Origin: Novosphingobium sp.
GTDB lineage: Bacteria; Pseudomonadota; Alphaproteobacteria; Sphingomonadales; Sphingomonadaceae
Direction of reading: 5' to 3'
Assembly: GCF_027486195.1 (NCBI RefSeq)
Contig: NZ_JAIXPP010000073.1
Coordinates: 62,001-126,000 of the forward strand
Length of the DNA: 64,000 nt
Shown here: positions 1 through 8,325 of the stretch, piece by piece
Numbering within the stretch: the first letter of the stretch is position 1
Layout: each line of letters starts with the position of its first letter
Program-made: the position numbers and the translations under genes
The notes under the pieces: generated by a model
The model's database searches: none
The model's input: only the letters and a program-made list of their open reading frames with translations
Told to the model about the DNA's origin: nothing

Positions 1-2
1 TG

Positions 3-1190
3 AAGTGGGCCTGCGAGCCGGCGCGGGCGGAAGACGTGCCCGCCGCGATCGCGCGGGCCTATCATGTCGCGATGGAGCCGCCATGGGGCCCCACGTTCGT
101 CTCGGTGCCCATCGACGATTGGGATCAGCCCTGCGAGCCGATCCCGGCGCGCCGCATGTTCGCGCGCAATCCCGGCGATCCGGCAGCGCTCGCGGAAGTG
201 GCGGCAGCGCTGGCGAAGGCCGCGAGCCCGGTTATCGTGGTGGGTGCGGGGGCCGGACGTGACGGGGCTTGGGATCAGGTCATCGCGCTCGCCGAGCGCC
301 ACGGTGCGGGCGTCTGGGTCGCACCGCTAGCCTCGCAGTGCAGCTTTCCCGAAAACCACCCGCTGTTTCGGGGCTTCCTGACCGCCGGGCGCGAGGCGAT
401 CGTCGAGAGCCTTGCCGGGCACGATCTGATCCTCGTGCTGGGGGGGCCGATGTCGCTCTATCATGTCGAGGGGTTTGGGCCGCATGTGCCGGAGGGCGCA
501 AGCCTCTGGTTAATTGGTGATAATTCGGTCCATGCGGCGTGGCTGCCCGATGGCAATGCCGTGGTGGCCAATTGCCGGCTTGCGCTGGATACGCTGCTCG
601 CCGCCGCCGCGCCGGTGCGGCGCGATGTGCTGCCGCCGACTGCGCCGCTGCCGAGGCTGGATGGCAGCGTGATGACCGATGCCTACGTGCTGCAACAGAT
701 CGCAGCGCTGCGCCCTGCGGGCTCGATCATCGTGGAGGAAGCCGCGTCCAGTCGTGGCGCGATGCACGAACGCCTGCCGATCACCGAACCTGACACGTTC
801 TACACAACGGCCAGCGGCGGTCTCGGCTACGGCCTCCCCGCCGCAATCGGCACCGCACTTGCACGCCGCGGCGACAAGGTCGTCGCGGTGCTGGGTGACG
901 GCGCCAGCATGTACGCGATCCAGGGCCTTCATGCCGCGGCGCAGTTGGGCACGCCGGTCAGCTTCGTGATCATCAAGAACGGGCGCTACGAGGCGCTCCA
1001 CAGCTTCGGCCGCAAGTTCGGCATGCAATCGCTGCCGGGTACGCAGCTGCCGCATCTCGATTTCTGCGCGCTAGCGCAGGCGCAGGGCGTGGCAGCGCGG
1101 CGGGCGGAAACGGCGGCGGCACTCGACGAGGCGCTGGCGTGGTCGTTTGCCGCCGATGTCCCGACCCTCGTGGAGGCCGTCGTCGACTAA
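3..1190 (+). CDS. Thiamine-diphosphate-dependent decarboxylase, benzoylformate decarboxylase-like (5' end cut)
   Basis: This is the C-terminal ~395 residues of a ThDP enzyme of the acetolactate synthase / benzoylformate decarboxylase superfamily. The frame is open to the left window edge, so the start and N-terminal PYR domain are missing. The visible part holds the central domain and the PP domain, whose ThDP/Mg motif GDG...N begins near nt 895 (GDGASMYAIQ, with the partner Asn in VIIKNG). The stretch around MEPPWGPTFVSVPIDDW resembles benzoylformate decarboxylases. Such enzymes split CO2 from 2-oxo acids, for example phenylglyoxylate to benzaldehyde. The next gene starts 15 bp downstream on the same strand. 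The substrate cannot be fixed from sequence; another 2-oxo acid, or oxalyl-CoA-like activity, is possible. Confidence 0.8.
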   Translation, partial: KWACEPARAEDVPAAIARAYHVAMEPPWGPTFVSVPIDDWDQPCEPIPARRMFARNPGDPAALAEVAAALAKAASPVIVVGAGAGRDGAWDQVIALAERHGAGVWVAPLASQCSFPENHPLFRGFLTAGREAIVESLAGHDLILVLGGPMSLYHVEGFGPHVPEGASLWLIGDNSVHAAWLPDGNAVVANCRLALDTLLAAAAPVRRDVLPPTAPLPRLDGSVMTDAYVLQQIAALRPAGSIIVEEAASSRGAMHERLPITEPDTFYTTASGGLGYGLPAAIGTALARRGDKVVAVLGDGASMYAIQGLHAAAQLGTPVSFVIIKNGRYEALHSFGRKFGMQSLPGTQLPHLDFCALAQAQGVAARRAETAAALDEALAWSFAADVPTLVEAVVD

Positions 1191-1205
1191 TTGAGGGAGA
1201 GTGCC

Positions 1206-1730
1206 ATGTCAGTGCCGAGCGGAGCGTTCATTCAGGTCTGCCACGTGGTGGACAACCTCGAGGCCGCCTGCGCGCGCTACAACAAGCTCTTCGGCATGGG
1301 GCCGTTTATCGGGGGCGGGCAGGGCGTGCTTTCGGACCATGTCTATCGCGGTGCGCCGGCAGAGCCGATCCGCATCCGCGGCGTGTTCGTGCAGAGCGGT
1401 GACCTCAATATCGAACTCGTGGAGCTCGTTTCCACCGGCCCGAGCGCGTTCCATGACATGTATCCGAATGGTCAGCAGGGCATCCACCACATGGCGATGT
1501 TCTGCGAGGACTACGAGGGCACGCGCGACCGCTATGTCGCGGCGGGGATGCCGGTGGCGAGCGAGTTCGTGGTCAGCTTCGGCGCGAAGATCTGCTACAT
1601 CGATGCGCGCACCACGATGGGACACATGATCGAACTCTATCCCGAGAGCGAGATCATTCGCGGGATGTATGCAAGGGCCCGCCATGAGTCCGAAAACTGG
1701 GACGGCAAGCAGCTGATCATCCCCTGGTAG
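1206..1730 (+). CDS. VOC / glyoxalase-family protein
   Basis: A 174-residue single-chain protein with two beta-alpha-beta-beta-beta half-modules of the vicinal oxygen chelate fold. Candidate metal ligands are His in the first strand (QVCHVV), His in GIHHMAM and Glu in GHMIELYP. The family includes lactoylglutathione lyases, methylmalonyl-CoA epimerases and small dioxygenases, so the reaction is not decided. I chose ATG 1206 over an in-frame TTG at 1191 because a GAGGGAGAG ribosome-binding site lies just before the ATG. It follows the ThDP decarboxylase closely and probably shares its transcript. It converges on the PLP gene with only 12 bp between the stops. Confidence 0.75.
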   Translation: MSVPSGAFIQVCHVVDNLEAACARYNKLFGMGPFIGGGQGVLSDHVYRGAPAEPIRIRGVFVQSGDLNIELVELVSTGPSAFHDMYPNGQQGIHHMAMFCEDYEGTRDRYVAAGMPVASEFVVSFGAKICYIDARTTMGHMIELYPESEIIRGMYARARHESENWDGKQLIIPW

Positions 1731-1742
1731 GGCCGCCAGTCG

Positions 1743-2855
1743 TCATTCCTGCCAGCAGCCTTCGGCCAGAAAGCGCGTCATGCGGGCCTCGTCGGCGCTG
1801 ACATCCAGCCCCTGCACGCGCAGCCAATCGTCGCTGAATAGCGTGGAGGCATAGCGCTCCCCGGAATCGCACAGGATCGAGACGATAGCCCCGTCCTCGC
1901 CGCGCGCCGCCATCTCGCCCGCGAGACGCGCGCAGGCGACAAGGTTGGTGCCGGTAGAACCGCCGACCCGCCGCCCGAGATGGCGGGAGAGCGCGCGGGC
2001 CGCGCCAATCGAGGCGCTGTCGCTGACCACTTCCGCACGGTCGATCACGCTAGGTACGAACGAGGCTTCGACACGCGGGCGGCCAATGCCCTCGATATGG
2101 CAAGGCTCGCCGCTGCCCGCGTGTCGCGTGCGGTCGTACCAGTGGCGGTGGAAGGCGGACGATTCCGGATCGGCAAGGCACAGGCGCGAGGGGTGGCGAT
2201 AGTAGCGCAGGAAGCGGCCGATGGTGGCCGAAGTGCCGCCGGTCCCCGCGCCGCAGACGATCCAGGTCGGCACGGGATGTGGTTCGCGGCGCATCTGCGT
2301 GAAGATGCTCTCGGCAATGTTGTTGTTGCCGCGCCAGTCGGTTGCGCGTTCGGCAAAGGTGAACTGGTCCATGTGGTGTCCGCCGCATTCGGCGGCGATG
2401 CGGGAGGCGACCGCGTGGACGGTGCCGGGATCGGTGACGGGATGGCAGGTGCCGCCCAGCGCTTCGATCGCCGCGATCTTCTCGCGCGCCGTCCGCTCGG
2501 GGATCACCGCCACGAAGGGCAGGCCAAGCATGCGCGCGAAATAGGCTTCGGACACCGCAGTCGAACCCGATGAAGCCTCCACCACCGTCGTTTCCGGCCC
2601 GATCCATCCGCTGCACAGCGCGTGGAGGAACAGCGAGCGGGCGAGCCGGTGCTTTAGGCTGCCGGTCGGGTGGCTGCTCTCGTCCTTGAGGTAGATCGCA
2701 ATGCCCGGCAGTGCGGCAAGCGGCACCGGGAGCAGGTGCGTATCGGCAGATCGCGCATAATCGGCCTCAATGCGGCCGATCGCCCAGTGGACCCAGGATT
2801 GATGGGCCGACGGCTGATCCTGCCGCGCTTTGGGCATGGTTTGCGGGGCGTGCAT
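1743..2855 (-). CDS. PLP-dependent cysteine synthase / cysteine desulfhydrase-family enzyme
   Basis: A fold-type II PLP enzyme of about 370 residues. The PLP lysine lies in HPTGSLKHR, followed by the SSGST phosphate/substrate loop and a glycine-rich [10 protein letters not shown] cofactor loop. The pattern, including the C-terminal CDSGERY, resembles Cds1-type cysteine desulfhydrases and cysteine synthase paralogues more than threonine dehydratases. The reading frame extends further upstream, but ATG 2855 is chosen because AGAAGGAACGAGA precedes it and the longer version would run into the flavin hydroxylase gene. It is the last gene of a minus-strand run starting near 6237. Its part in aromatic catabolism is not obvious; beta-elimination or replacement on an amino acid is expected. 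Confidence 0.75.
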   Translation of the reverse strand: MHAPQTMPKARQDQPSAHQSWVHWAIGRIEADYARSADTHLLPVPLAALPGIAIYLKDESSHPTGSLKHRLARSLFLHALCSGWIGPETTVVEASSGSTAVSEAYFARMLGLPFVAVIPERTAREKIAAIEALGGTCHPVTDPGTVHAVASRIAAECGGHHMDQFTFAERATDWRGNNNIAESIFTQMRREPHPVPTWIVCGAGTGGTSATIGRFLRYYRHPSRLCLADPESSAFHRHWYDRTRHAGSGEPCHIEGIGRPRVEASFVPSVIDRAEVVSDSASIGAARALSRHLGRRVGGSTGTNLVACARLAGEMAARGEDGAIVSILCDSGERYASTLFSDDWLRVQGLDVSADEARMTRFLAEGCWQE

Positions 2856-2904
2856 TCTCGTTCCTTCTGCCAGTTCCAGCGCGGGCTGGCTTGGGCGAGG
2901 GACC

Positions 2905-4365
2905 TTAGGCGAGGGGTGGGGGCGGCTCAAGGCCGGTGGCGGCTTTCCATGCCGCGCGCAATGTTTCCGGATCGCCCGCGCCGAAGACATGGCGGTCTGG
3001 CCGCACGAGCACAGCATCGGTGCGATGCCTGTCGAGCCAGTTTCCCAGCTTTTCGGCAAAGGGGGCGAGGGCTTCTCCAGCAAGCTCGCTGCGGCTTATC
3101 AGCCAGGCGCCAGGGCCAAGGCGGTCATCCAGTTTCGCCCCGTCGCGCGCGATGGACTGCGGGAAGTAGCGGCCAGCCCCCGGGCTGTCCGCAAGGATTG
3201 CGCCTGCCGAAATCGGCGGATAATCGGGCGGCGTGGTGGGCAGCTTGCCCAGCGCACGGCCGATGCGCATCTTCGTGTCGCGCAGGAAGGCGCCCCAGCG
3301 ACTGGTGGTGCAGACCATGCGGCCCATCATGATCGCCATCGCGATCGTCGCGCGCAGGTTGGGTTCGCGCTCGGGCTGGTAGCTGTCCAGCAGGCTTTCC
3401 GGCGCACCGTCCTTGATCACCGCGGCGAGCTTCCACGCGAGATTGGCGGCATCGCGCAGGCCCGAACACATGCCCTGTCCGGCAAACGGCGGGGTCTGAT
3501 GCGCGGCATCGCCGGCCAGGCAGACGCGGCCTTTGCGCCAGACGCGGGCAATGCGGGCGCGGAAGGTATAGACCGCCTTGCGCTCGATGCGCACCGCACC
3601 TTCGACATTCCACGGCTTCATCAGCCCCGCAATGAAGGCATCCTCGCTCACCTGTTCGGGCGTCTCGCCCGGCAGGATCATGAATTCCCAGCGATGCCGC
3701 CCTTCGCCCATCAGCACGCAAGTCGTCGGGCGCTTGGGATCGCAGATCTGAAGATTGGCCGTGGGCAGGCGCGAGGGATCGTCGACGAGCACATCGACCA
3801 CCAGCCAGGGTTCCTCGAAATCGAGATCGTCGAAGGCGATGCCCATGGCCTTGCGCACCGGCGAGCGCGCGCCGTCCGCGCCGATCAGCCAGCGCGTGCG
3901 GATCGTGCGCAGGCCGTCAGGTGTGGCGATCTCAGCCGTTACGCCCTCGGCATCCTCGGCAAAGGCGCCGAGCTCCCAACCGCCGTGCAGCGCCGCTTCG
4001 GGACAGGTGGCGAGGCTGGAGCGCAGCGCCCGCTCGACCGAGGGCTGGTGGATCATGTTGGCACCCGGCCAGCCGCCGGGGCCGGTCCGGTCGGAGCCTT
4101 CCAAACACAGCAGAACCTCGCCGCGCGCATTGCGGAATTCATAGCGCGCGGCGCGGCGGCAGGTGGCCATGACCGCCTCTGCTGCCCCCGCCTCCTGCAG
4201 GATACGCATGCCTTCGTGATCGATGTGCGCGGCGCGGGGGAGGGGATAGATGTCGCCGGCCTTCTCCGCGACGATCACCCTCACGCCGCGCTGTGCGAGG
4301 AGGATCGCCAGCACGACGCCGGTCGGCCCGCCGCCGGCAATCAGGACGTCGCAATCAAAGGCCAT
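2905..4365 (-). CDS. FAD-dependent aromatic hydroxylase (MhpA/PheA-type group A monooxygenase)
   Basis: A 486-residue single-component flavoprotein monooxygenase. The N-terminal FAD-binding motif is AGGGPTG, the DG motif is [12 protein letters not shown] near the middle, and the GD motif is [17 protein letters not shown]. This arrangement is that of para-hydroxybenzoate-hydroxylase-like enzymes, nearest to 3-(3-hydroxyphenyl)propionate hydroxylase. It lacks most of the extra C-terminal thioredoxin-like domain expected in the ~550-residue MhpA. It should use NAD(P)H and O2 to ortho-hydroxylate a phenol, giving a catechol for the extradiol dioxygenase encoded upstream. The start lies 4 bp after the stop of the fumarylacetoacetase-family gene, so the two are translationally coupled. 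The exact phenolic substrate is unknown. Confidence 0.82.
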   Translation of the reverse strand: MAFDCDVLIAGGGPTGVVLAILLAQRGVRVIVAEKAGDIYPLPRAAHIDHEGMRILQEAGAAEAVMATCRRAARYEFRNARGEVLLCLEGSDRTGPGGWPGANMIHQPSVERALRSSLATCPEAALHGGWELGAFAEDAEGVTAEIATPDGLRTIRTRWLIGADGARSPVRKAMGIAFDDLDFEEPWLVVDVLVDDPSRLPTANLQICDPKRPTTCVLMGEGRHRWEFMILPGETPEQVSEDAFIAGLMKPWNVEGAVRIERKAVYTFRARIARVWRKGRVCLAGDAAHQTPPFAGQGMCSGLRDAANLAWKLAAVIKDGAPESLLDSYQPEREPNLRATIAMAIMMGRMVCTTSRWGAFLRDTKMRIGRALGKLPTTPPDYPPISAGAILADSPGAGRYFPQSIARDGAKLDDRLGPGAWLISRSELAGEALAPFAEKLGNWLDRHRTDAVLVRPDRHVFGAGDPETLRAAWKAATGLEPPPPLA

Positions 4366-4369
4366 GGCC

Positions 4370-5209
4370 TTACCCTTCCGCGATCATCGTGCCTTCGATG
4401 TGGCCGAGACCGTCGATCTCGCAGCGCACGACATCGCCCGCCTGCAGGAACCGGCGCGGGTCCATCGCGGCTCCGACACCGCCGGGCGTGCCGGTGAAGA
4501 GGCAGTCGCCGGGCTCCAGCGTCATGCCGACGGAGAGGTGCTCGACTTGCTGCCAGATGTTGAAAACGAGGTGTGACGTATTGGAATCCTGCCGCTTTTC
4601 ACCATTCACAAAGCAGCGCAGGCCGAGCGCGTGGGGATCGCCCACTTCATCGGCGGTGACGATCCACGGGCCCATCGGGGCGTGGGTGTCAAAACTCTTG
4701 CCCAGCGACCATTGCGGCGAGGCGTGCTGCCACATGCGTTCGGTCACATCGTTGCCGACGCAGTAGCCGAAGATCGCGGCAGAGGCGTCAGCGGCGGACA
4801 CATGCTTGCCGCCCTTGCCGATCACCGCGACGAGCTCGACTTCATAGTCGGTGGTCATCTGGTCCTTGGTGATCTCGATCCCGGCATAGGGGGCATTTAC
4901 GCTGGTCTGTGCCTTGGTGAACCACACCTGCCGTTCCGGTGTCTTCATATTGGATTCAGCAATATGGTCAGCATAGTTGAGGCCGATTGCGAAGATTTTG
5001 CCCGGCCGCTGGACTGGTGCTTCGAGCGTTACATCGGCCAGCGGAATGCCGCCCCCTGCAGCTGCCTTTACGGCCAGATCGTCCTTCACTGCATCCCAAT
5101 CGCGGATCAGGTCGATCATCGTTCCGTCGATGCCGGTGTCGATGATCTTGTCGTCAACAACGATCCCGGTGCGGGTATGGCCGTCGGCGGTAAATGTGGC
5201 GAGCTTCAT
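4370..5209 (-). CDS. Fumarylacetoacetate hydrolase-family protein
   Basis: A 279-residue protein of the FAH superfamily, which hydrolyses, hydrates, isomerises or decarboxylates ring-cleavage products. Motifs are GKIFAIGLNYADH, the acidic metal site TDYEVELVAVIGK and GDCLFTGTPGGVG. The start is ATG 5209: it overlaps the stop of the upstream dioxygenase gene in an ATGA overlap, and AAGGAACCCCC precedes it. A longer frame upstream of 5209 is rejected. In this operon it should act on the product of the extradiol dioxygenase, as 2-hydroxyhepta-2,4-diene-1,7-dioate isomerase or 2-keto-pentenoate hydratase-like enzymes do. A second family member lies at 39509-40396. Confidence 0.82.
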   Translation of the reverse strand: MKLATFTADGHTRTGIVVDDKIIDTGIDGTMIDLIRDWDAVKDDLAVKAAAGGGIPLADVTLEAPVQRPGKIFAIGLNYADHIAESNMKTPERQVWFTKAQTSVNAPYAGIEITKDQMTTDYEVELVAVIGKGGKHVSAADASAAIFGYCVGNDVTERMWQHASPQWSLGKSFDTHAPMGPWIVTADEVGDPHALGLRCFVNGEKRQDSNTSHLVFNIWQQVEHLSVGMTLEPGDCLFTGTPGGVGAAMDPRRFLQAGDVVRCEIDGLGHIEGTMIAEG

Positions 5210-6237
5210 GTGGGGGTTCCTTCGGGTTTGCGGCGGAAAAGGCGAGCCAGGCGCAGGCGCAGCGCCATGAGGAAGCCGACGAGGCCGGCCGGCGGGGCAA
5301 GGCGGCCAGCCTGCATGGGATGGGGCGAACCCCACTGTACTGCAAGCAGCGCCTGAAAAGTCTGCTTCTGCGGCGGATCGGCGGCGGTGAAAAGGTCTCC
5401 GTCGGTCCAGTGCTCAAGCTCGTTGCCGAACGGATCGAGCCAGTAATCGAAGATCTGGCTGCCCATGATGTGGCGGCCCACGCCCCATGCGGGCTTGCGG
5501 CCCGCCGCCTTGAGGTGCTGGTGGCCGAGCATGAGGTCATCGAGATTGGCGACTTCGAAAGCAGCGTGAAGCAGGCCCGGCGGGCCGGGCAGTTCGGCGA
5601 GGAAGAGCGTGTGGTGATCGCTGGGCACATCGCCGCGATCGCAGCGCAGGAAGGCGCCCAGAGGGACGCCTTTTGCGGCTTCCACCTCGTCCGAAGTGAT
5701 CAGGCCGAAGCGCGCCTTGTACCACGCCTCCGATGAGCGGAAATCGCGGACGCGCAGGACGGCATGGCCGATGCGCTGGATATGGGCCGGCGCGTTCCTG
5801 AGCCGCAAAGGCGCGCGAAGGCGAGGCTTGGCCGCCGCCGTGTTGCGCGGCGGATCGGTGAGGGGCGGTGCGGGGGCGCGGACATCCTGTCCGGCAACGA
5901 CTTCGACCCGGTGGCCGTCCGGATCGACCAGCCGAACGACATGGCCGCCGCCGGGCTCCTCCAGCGTCTCGACAGGCACCCCTTCGGCGCTCGCAAGCGT
6001 TTCCAGATCGGCGAGCGAGGCAGCACGCAGGCCCACGGCGAGGAAGCGCGCCTCACCGGGCTCGGTCACATGGACGAAGGCCCGGCCATCGCAGCCGCGC
6101 CCATAAAGCCGTCCGCCTTCCTCGAAAGTCTCGAAGCCGAAGTCATTCAGAAAGCCGCGCATCATGGTGAGATCGGGCGCGGCGAAGCGGACATGTGCAA
6201 CGTCCACTATTCTGATGATCGGCGCGATCACCGGCAT
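5206..6237 (-). CDS. Two-domain VOC extradiol (catechol meta-cleavage) dioxygenase
   Basis: A 343-residue protein with two VOC modules, about residues 12-120 and 150-290, as in type I extradiol dioxygenases (BphC/HpaD-Brevibacterium type, usually 290-320 residues). The C-terminal module carries the likely Fe(II) triad: His in IGHAVLRVRD, His in GLLHAAFEV and Glu in GNELEHW. It should cleave a catechol made by the downstream flavin hydroxylase. The last ~50 residues are Arg/Leu-rich and unusual for the family. Start ATG 6237 has a GGGAGAGAA ribosome-binding site. It is the first gene of the minus-strand operon and is divergent from tetR; both probably answer to the operator pair at 6286-6328. 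Confidence 0.83.
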   Translation of the reverse strand: MPVIAPIIRIVDVAHVRFAAPDLTMMRGFLNDFGFETFEEGGRLYGRGCDGRAFVHVTEPGEARFLAVGLRAASLADLETLASAEGVPVETLEEPGGGHVVRLVDPDGHRVEVVAGQDVRAPAPPLTDPPRNTAAAKPRLRAPLRLRNAPAHIQRIGHAVLRVRDFRSSEAWYKARFGLITSDEVEAAKGVPLGAFLRCDRGDVPSDHHTLFLAELPGPPGLLHAAFEVANLDDLMLGHQHLKAAGRKPAWGVGRHIMGSQIFDYWLDPFGNELEHWTDGDLFTAADPPQKQTFQALLAVQWGSPHPMQAGRLAPPAGLVGFLMALRLRLARLFRRKPEGTPT

Positions 6238-6285
6238 GGCGTTCTCTCCCGGCTGGCTCGCGCATGGGCTCCACGCGAGTCGCAG

Positions 6286-6328
6286 TTGACTATATGGTCA
6301 AATAACTTGCTTTTGACCATATAGTCAA
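6286..6328. promoter_or_regulatory. Paired inverted operator for the adjacent TetR repressor, with a minus-strand promoter
   Basis: TTGACTATATGGTCAA at 6286-6301 and TTGACCATATAGTCAA at 6313-6328 are exact reverse complements. Each is itself a near-palindrome of the form TTGAC-N6-GTCAA. They lie between divergent tetR (6341) and the dioxygenase operon (6237). On the minus strand the second copy provides a -35-like TTGACT with a TTATTT -10-like hexamer 17 bp on. A TetR dimer on each copy would block both directions. The assignment to this TetR is inference from position. Confidence 0.72.
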
Positions 6329-6340
6329 GTATACAGGGGC

Positions 6341-6982
6341 ATGGCATCGCATCCCGCCCCTTCGCCCCCAACGCTGTCCCCCAGGGCCGCGCGCACCCGC
6401 AGCGCGCTGATCGCCGCCGGCTTTGAACTGCTGGCCGAAAAGCCGATCGATGCAATACCGATCGACGAAGTCGTGGCGCGGGCAGGCGTGGCAAAGGGAA
6501 GCTTCTTCAACCACTTTGCGGACAAAGCTGCCTTCGCTTCTGCGATTGGCGACGAGGTTCGGCTTGAACTTGAGGGGCGCATCACTGCGGCCAATGACGG
6601 CATTGCTGATCCGCTCGTCCGGATTGGCGGCGGCATGCGCACCGGCGCGATCTTCGCATTGGCCGAGCCCAAGCGCACGATCGTGCTGCTGCGCAGCCAC
6701 GCGAACTCGACCCTCAGCAGCCACCCGCTCAATCGCGGACTGGCGGGCGACATGGCTGCGGCCATCGCTGGCGGACTGGTGCGCGAAGAGGCCCGGGAGG
6801 GCGGGGTGCTCTATTGGCTGGGCCTGTGTCAGGTGCTGATGGCGAACCTGGTGGAGCAGCAGCCCAGCCCTGAAGCCGCGCGCAGGGCGCTCGGCGCGAT
6901 GCTGGTTCTGGGGCTCACCGGGCTCGGGGCGACACCGGAGCGCGCCAGGGAGATTGCCGAGGCGGCCTGCCGGGGGCTCTAG
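6341..6982 (+). CDS. TetR-family transcriptional regulator
   Basis: A 213-residue TetR-type repressor. The N-terminal helix-turn-helix covers about residues 15-62, with the typical core VVARAGVAKGSFFNHFADK. The C-terminal part is the effector-binding and dimerisation region. It is transcribed away from the meta-cleavage operon. The start codon sits 12 bp after the second operator copy, so autorepression is expected. It converges on the cupin gene: the two stops share the four bases CTAG at 6979-6982. The ligand is probably an aromatic intermediate of the neighbouring pathway (inference). Confidence 0.85.
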   Translation: MASHPAPSPPTLSPRAARTRSALIAAGFELLAEKPIDAIPIDEVVARAGVAKGSFFNHFADKAAFASAIGDEVRLELEGRITAANDGIADPLVRIGGGMRTGAIFALAEPKRTIVLLRSHANSTLSSHPLNRGLAGDMAAAIAGGLVREEAREGGVLYWLGLCQVLMANLVEQQPSPEAARRALGAMLVLGLTGLGATPERAREIAEAACRGL

Positions 6983-7380
6983 GCGGGCTCGGCTTTGGCC
7001 ACATCGCGCAGCACAACGGTCAGGTGCACCTTCAGCACCTCCGCCGGATCGGCATTGGCAAGCCCGCGTGCCATATCGAGCGGGGCATGCCAGTAGTCAC
7101 CCGCAGCGACCGGATAGGTTTCATCACCCAAGGTCGCGAGGCCGCGACCCGAGATGACGTAGTAGAATTCCTCGTAGGCGCCGGTGCCGTTGCGATCATC
7201 GGCATAGTGGACATGGCTGCCTTCGGCCGCGCCGGGTGGAATTTCCAGGATCAGGAAGCGCGTCGGCGCACCCTTGCCATCAAAACGGAAGTGGCGGACG
7301 ATGACGCTGCCGGGGCCGCCGCGCATGTGTTCCAGCGTTTCGCGGGCCTCACGGTCGCTCTCGATCGGACTTGCCGGCAT
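6979..7380 (-). CDS. Small cupin-domain protein of the 3-hydroxypropionate operon
   Basis: A 133-residue single-domain cupin. The first cupin box holds SHVHYADDRNGTGAYEEFYY, with His and Glu suited to bind a metal, followed by GRGLATLGDETYPVAAGDYW. No partner domain is present. It starts 2 bp after the accA stop, so it is the last gene of the pcs-mcr-accA transcript. Cupins may be isomerases, dioxygenases or plain binding proteins, and nothing in the sequence decides among these. Its fixed place behind accA suggests a role near malonyl-CoA or 3-hydroxypropionate metabolism or in sensing, but this is only context. Confidence 0.75.
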   Translation of the reverse strand: MPASPIESDREARETLEHMRGGPGSVIVRHFRFDGKGAPTRFLILEIPPGAAEGSHVHYADDRNGTGAYEEFYYVISGRGLATLGDETYPVAAGDYWHAPLDMARGLANADPAEVLKVHLTVVLRDVAKAEPA

Positions 7381-7382
7381 GC

Positions 7383-8312
7383 CTACATCGAACCGAGCTT
7401 CATGAAGAACGACCAGCGGTCCTGGCGCAGTTCGTCTGCGTTCAGCGAGGTGAGGTCCTGCAGTTCGGCCCGCAGCGCGGTGCCGAGGCGCTTGATCGTT
7501 TCGGCATGGTTGCGGTGTGCGCCGCCGACCGGTTCGTAGATGACGCGGTGGATCACGCCGAGTTGCATGAGATCGGGCGCGGTCATCTTCATGGCCTCGG
7601 CCGCATCGGGGGCGCGATCATTGCCGCGCCACAGGATTGAGGCGCAGCCTTCGGGCGAGATGACCGAATAGACCGAATGTTCGAGCATCAGCACTCGGTT
7701 GGCCGAGGCGAGCGCGACTGCGCCGCCCGAGCCGCCTTCACCGACGATCACGGCAACCAGCGGCACGCCGATTTCAAGGCATTTCTCGGTGCTGCGCGCG
7801 ATGGCCTCGGCCTGCCCGCGCGCTTCCGCATCGACGCCGGGGAAGGCGCCGGGGGTATCGACCAGCGTGATGACTGGCAGGCCGAAGCGGTCGGCAATTT
7901 CCATCAGGCGGATCGCCTTGCGATAGCCTTCGGGCCGGGCCATGCCGAAATTGTGCCTGAGGCGCGTGGCGGTGTCCTCGCCCTTGGCATGGCCGATGAC
8001 CATGACTGCGCGCCCGCCAAGCCGCGCGAAGCCGCCGATGATGGCCTGATCATTGCCATAAAGCCGGTCGCCGCCCAGCGGCAGGAATTCCTCGAACAGG
8101 CCCTGCATATAGTGGATGAAGTGCGGCCGGGAGGGATGGCGCGCCACTTGCGTGCGCTGCCAGGGCGTCAGGCGTGCGTAGAGATCGGCGAGCTGGCGAT
8201 GCGCCCGCTCGTCGAGCATCAAGGCTTCCGCCTCGCCGCTTCCGCTCTCGCGCAGCGCAGCAGCGCGCTTCGCGAGAGCTTCGATCGGCTTTTCGAACGA
8301 CAGGTATTCCAT
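7383..8312 (-). CDS. accA: Acetyl-CoA carboxylase carboxyltransferase subunit alpha
   Basis: A 309-residue AccA-type carboxyltransferase alpha subunit, close to the usual ~315. It opens with EYLSFEKPI, a hallmark of AccA N-termini, and contains GHAKGEDTATRLRHNFGMA, PVITLVDTPGAFPG and EGGSGGAVALA, the crotonase-fold oxyanion and CoA regions. With AccD it transfers CO2 from carboxybiotin to acetyl-CoA, making malonyl-CoA. The partners accB, accC and accD are not in the window. I start at ATG 8312 rather than the adjacent TTG 8315. It lies 13 bp after the mcr stop in the same operon, so malonyl-CoA supply is genetically tied to its consumption by malonyl-CoA reductase. Confidence 0.9.
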   Translation of the reverse strand: MEYLSFEKPIEALAKRAAALRESGSGEAEALMLDERAHRQLADLYARLTPWQRTQVARHPSRPHFIHYMQGLFEEFLPLGGDRLYGNDQAIIGGFARLGGRAVMVIGHAKGEDTATRLRHNFGMARPEGYRKAIRLMEIADRFGLPVITLVDTPGAFPGVDAEARGQAEAIARSTEKCLEIGVPLVAVIVGEGGSGGAVALASANRVLMLEHSVYSVISPEGCASILWRGNDRAPDAAEAMKMTAPDLMQLGVIHRVIYEPVGGAHRNHAETIKRLGTALRAELQDLTSLNADELRQDRWSFFMKLGSM

Positions 8313-8325
8313 CAAACCGTCCCGG

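Noticed and set aside
1206-1730. Methylmalonyl-CoA epimerase supporting the 3-hydroxypropionate route
   Set aside because: The VOC fold fits, but the gene is coupled to a ThDP decarboxylase, not to the pcs operon, and no diagnostic residues could be fixed by eye.
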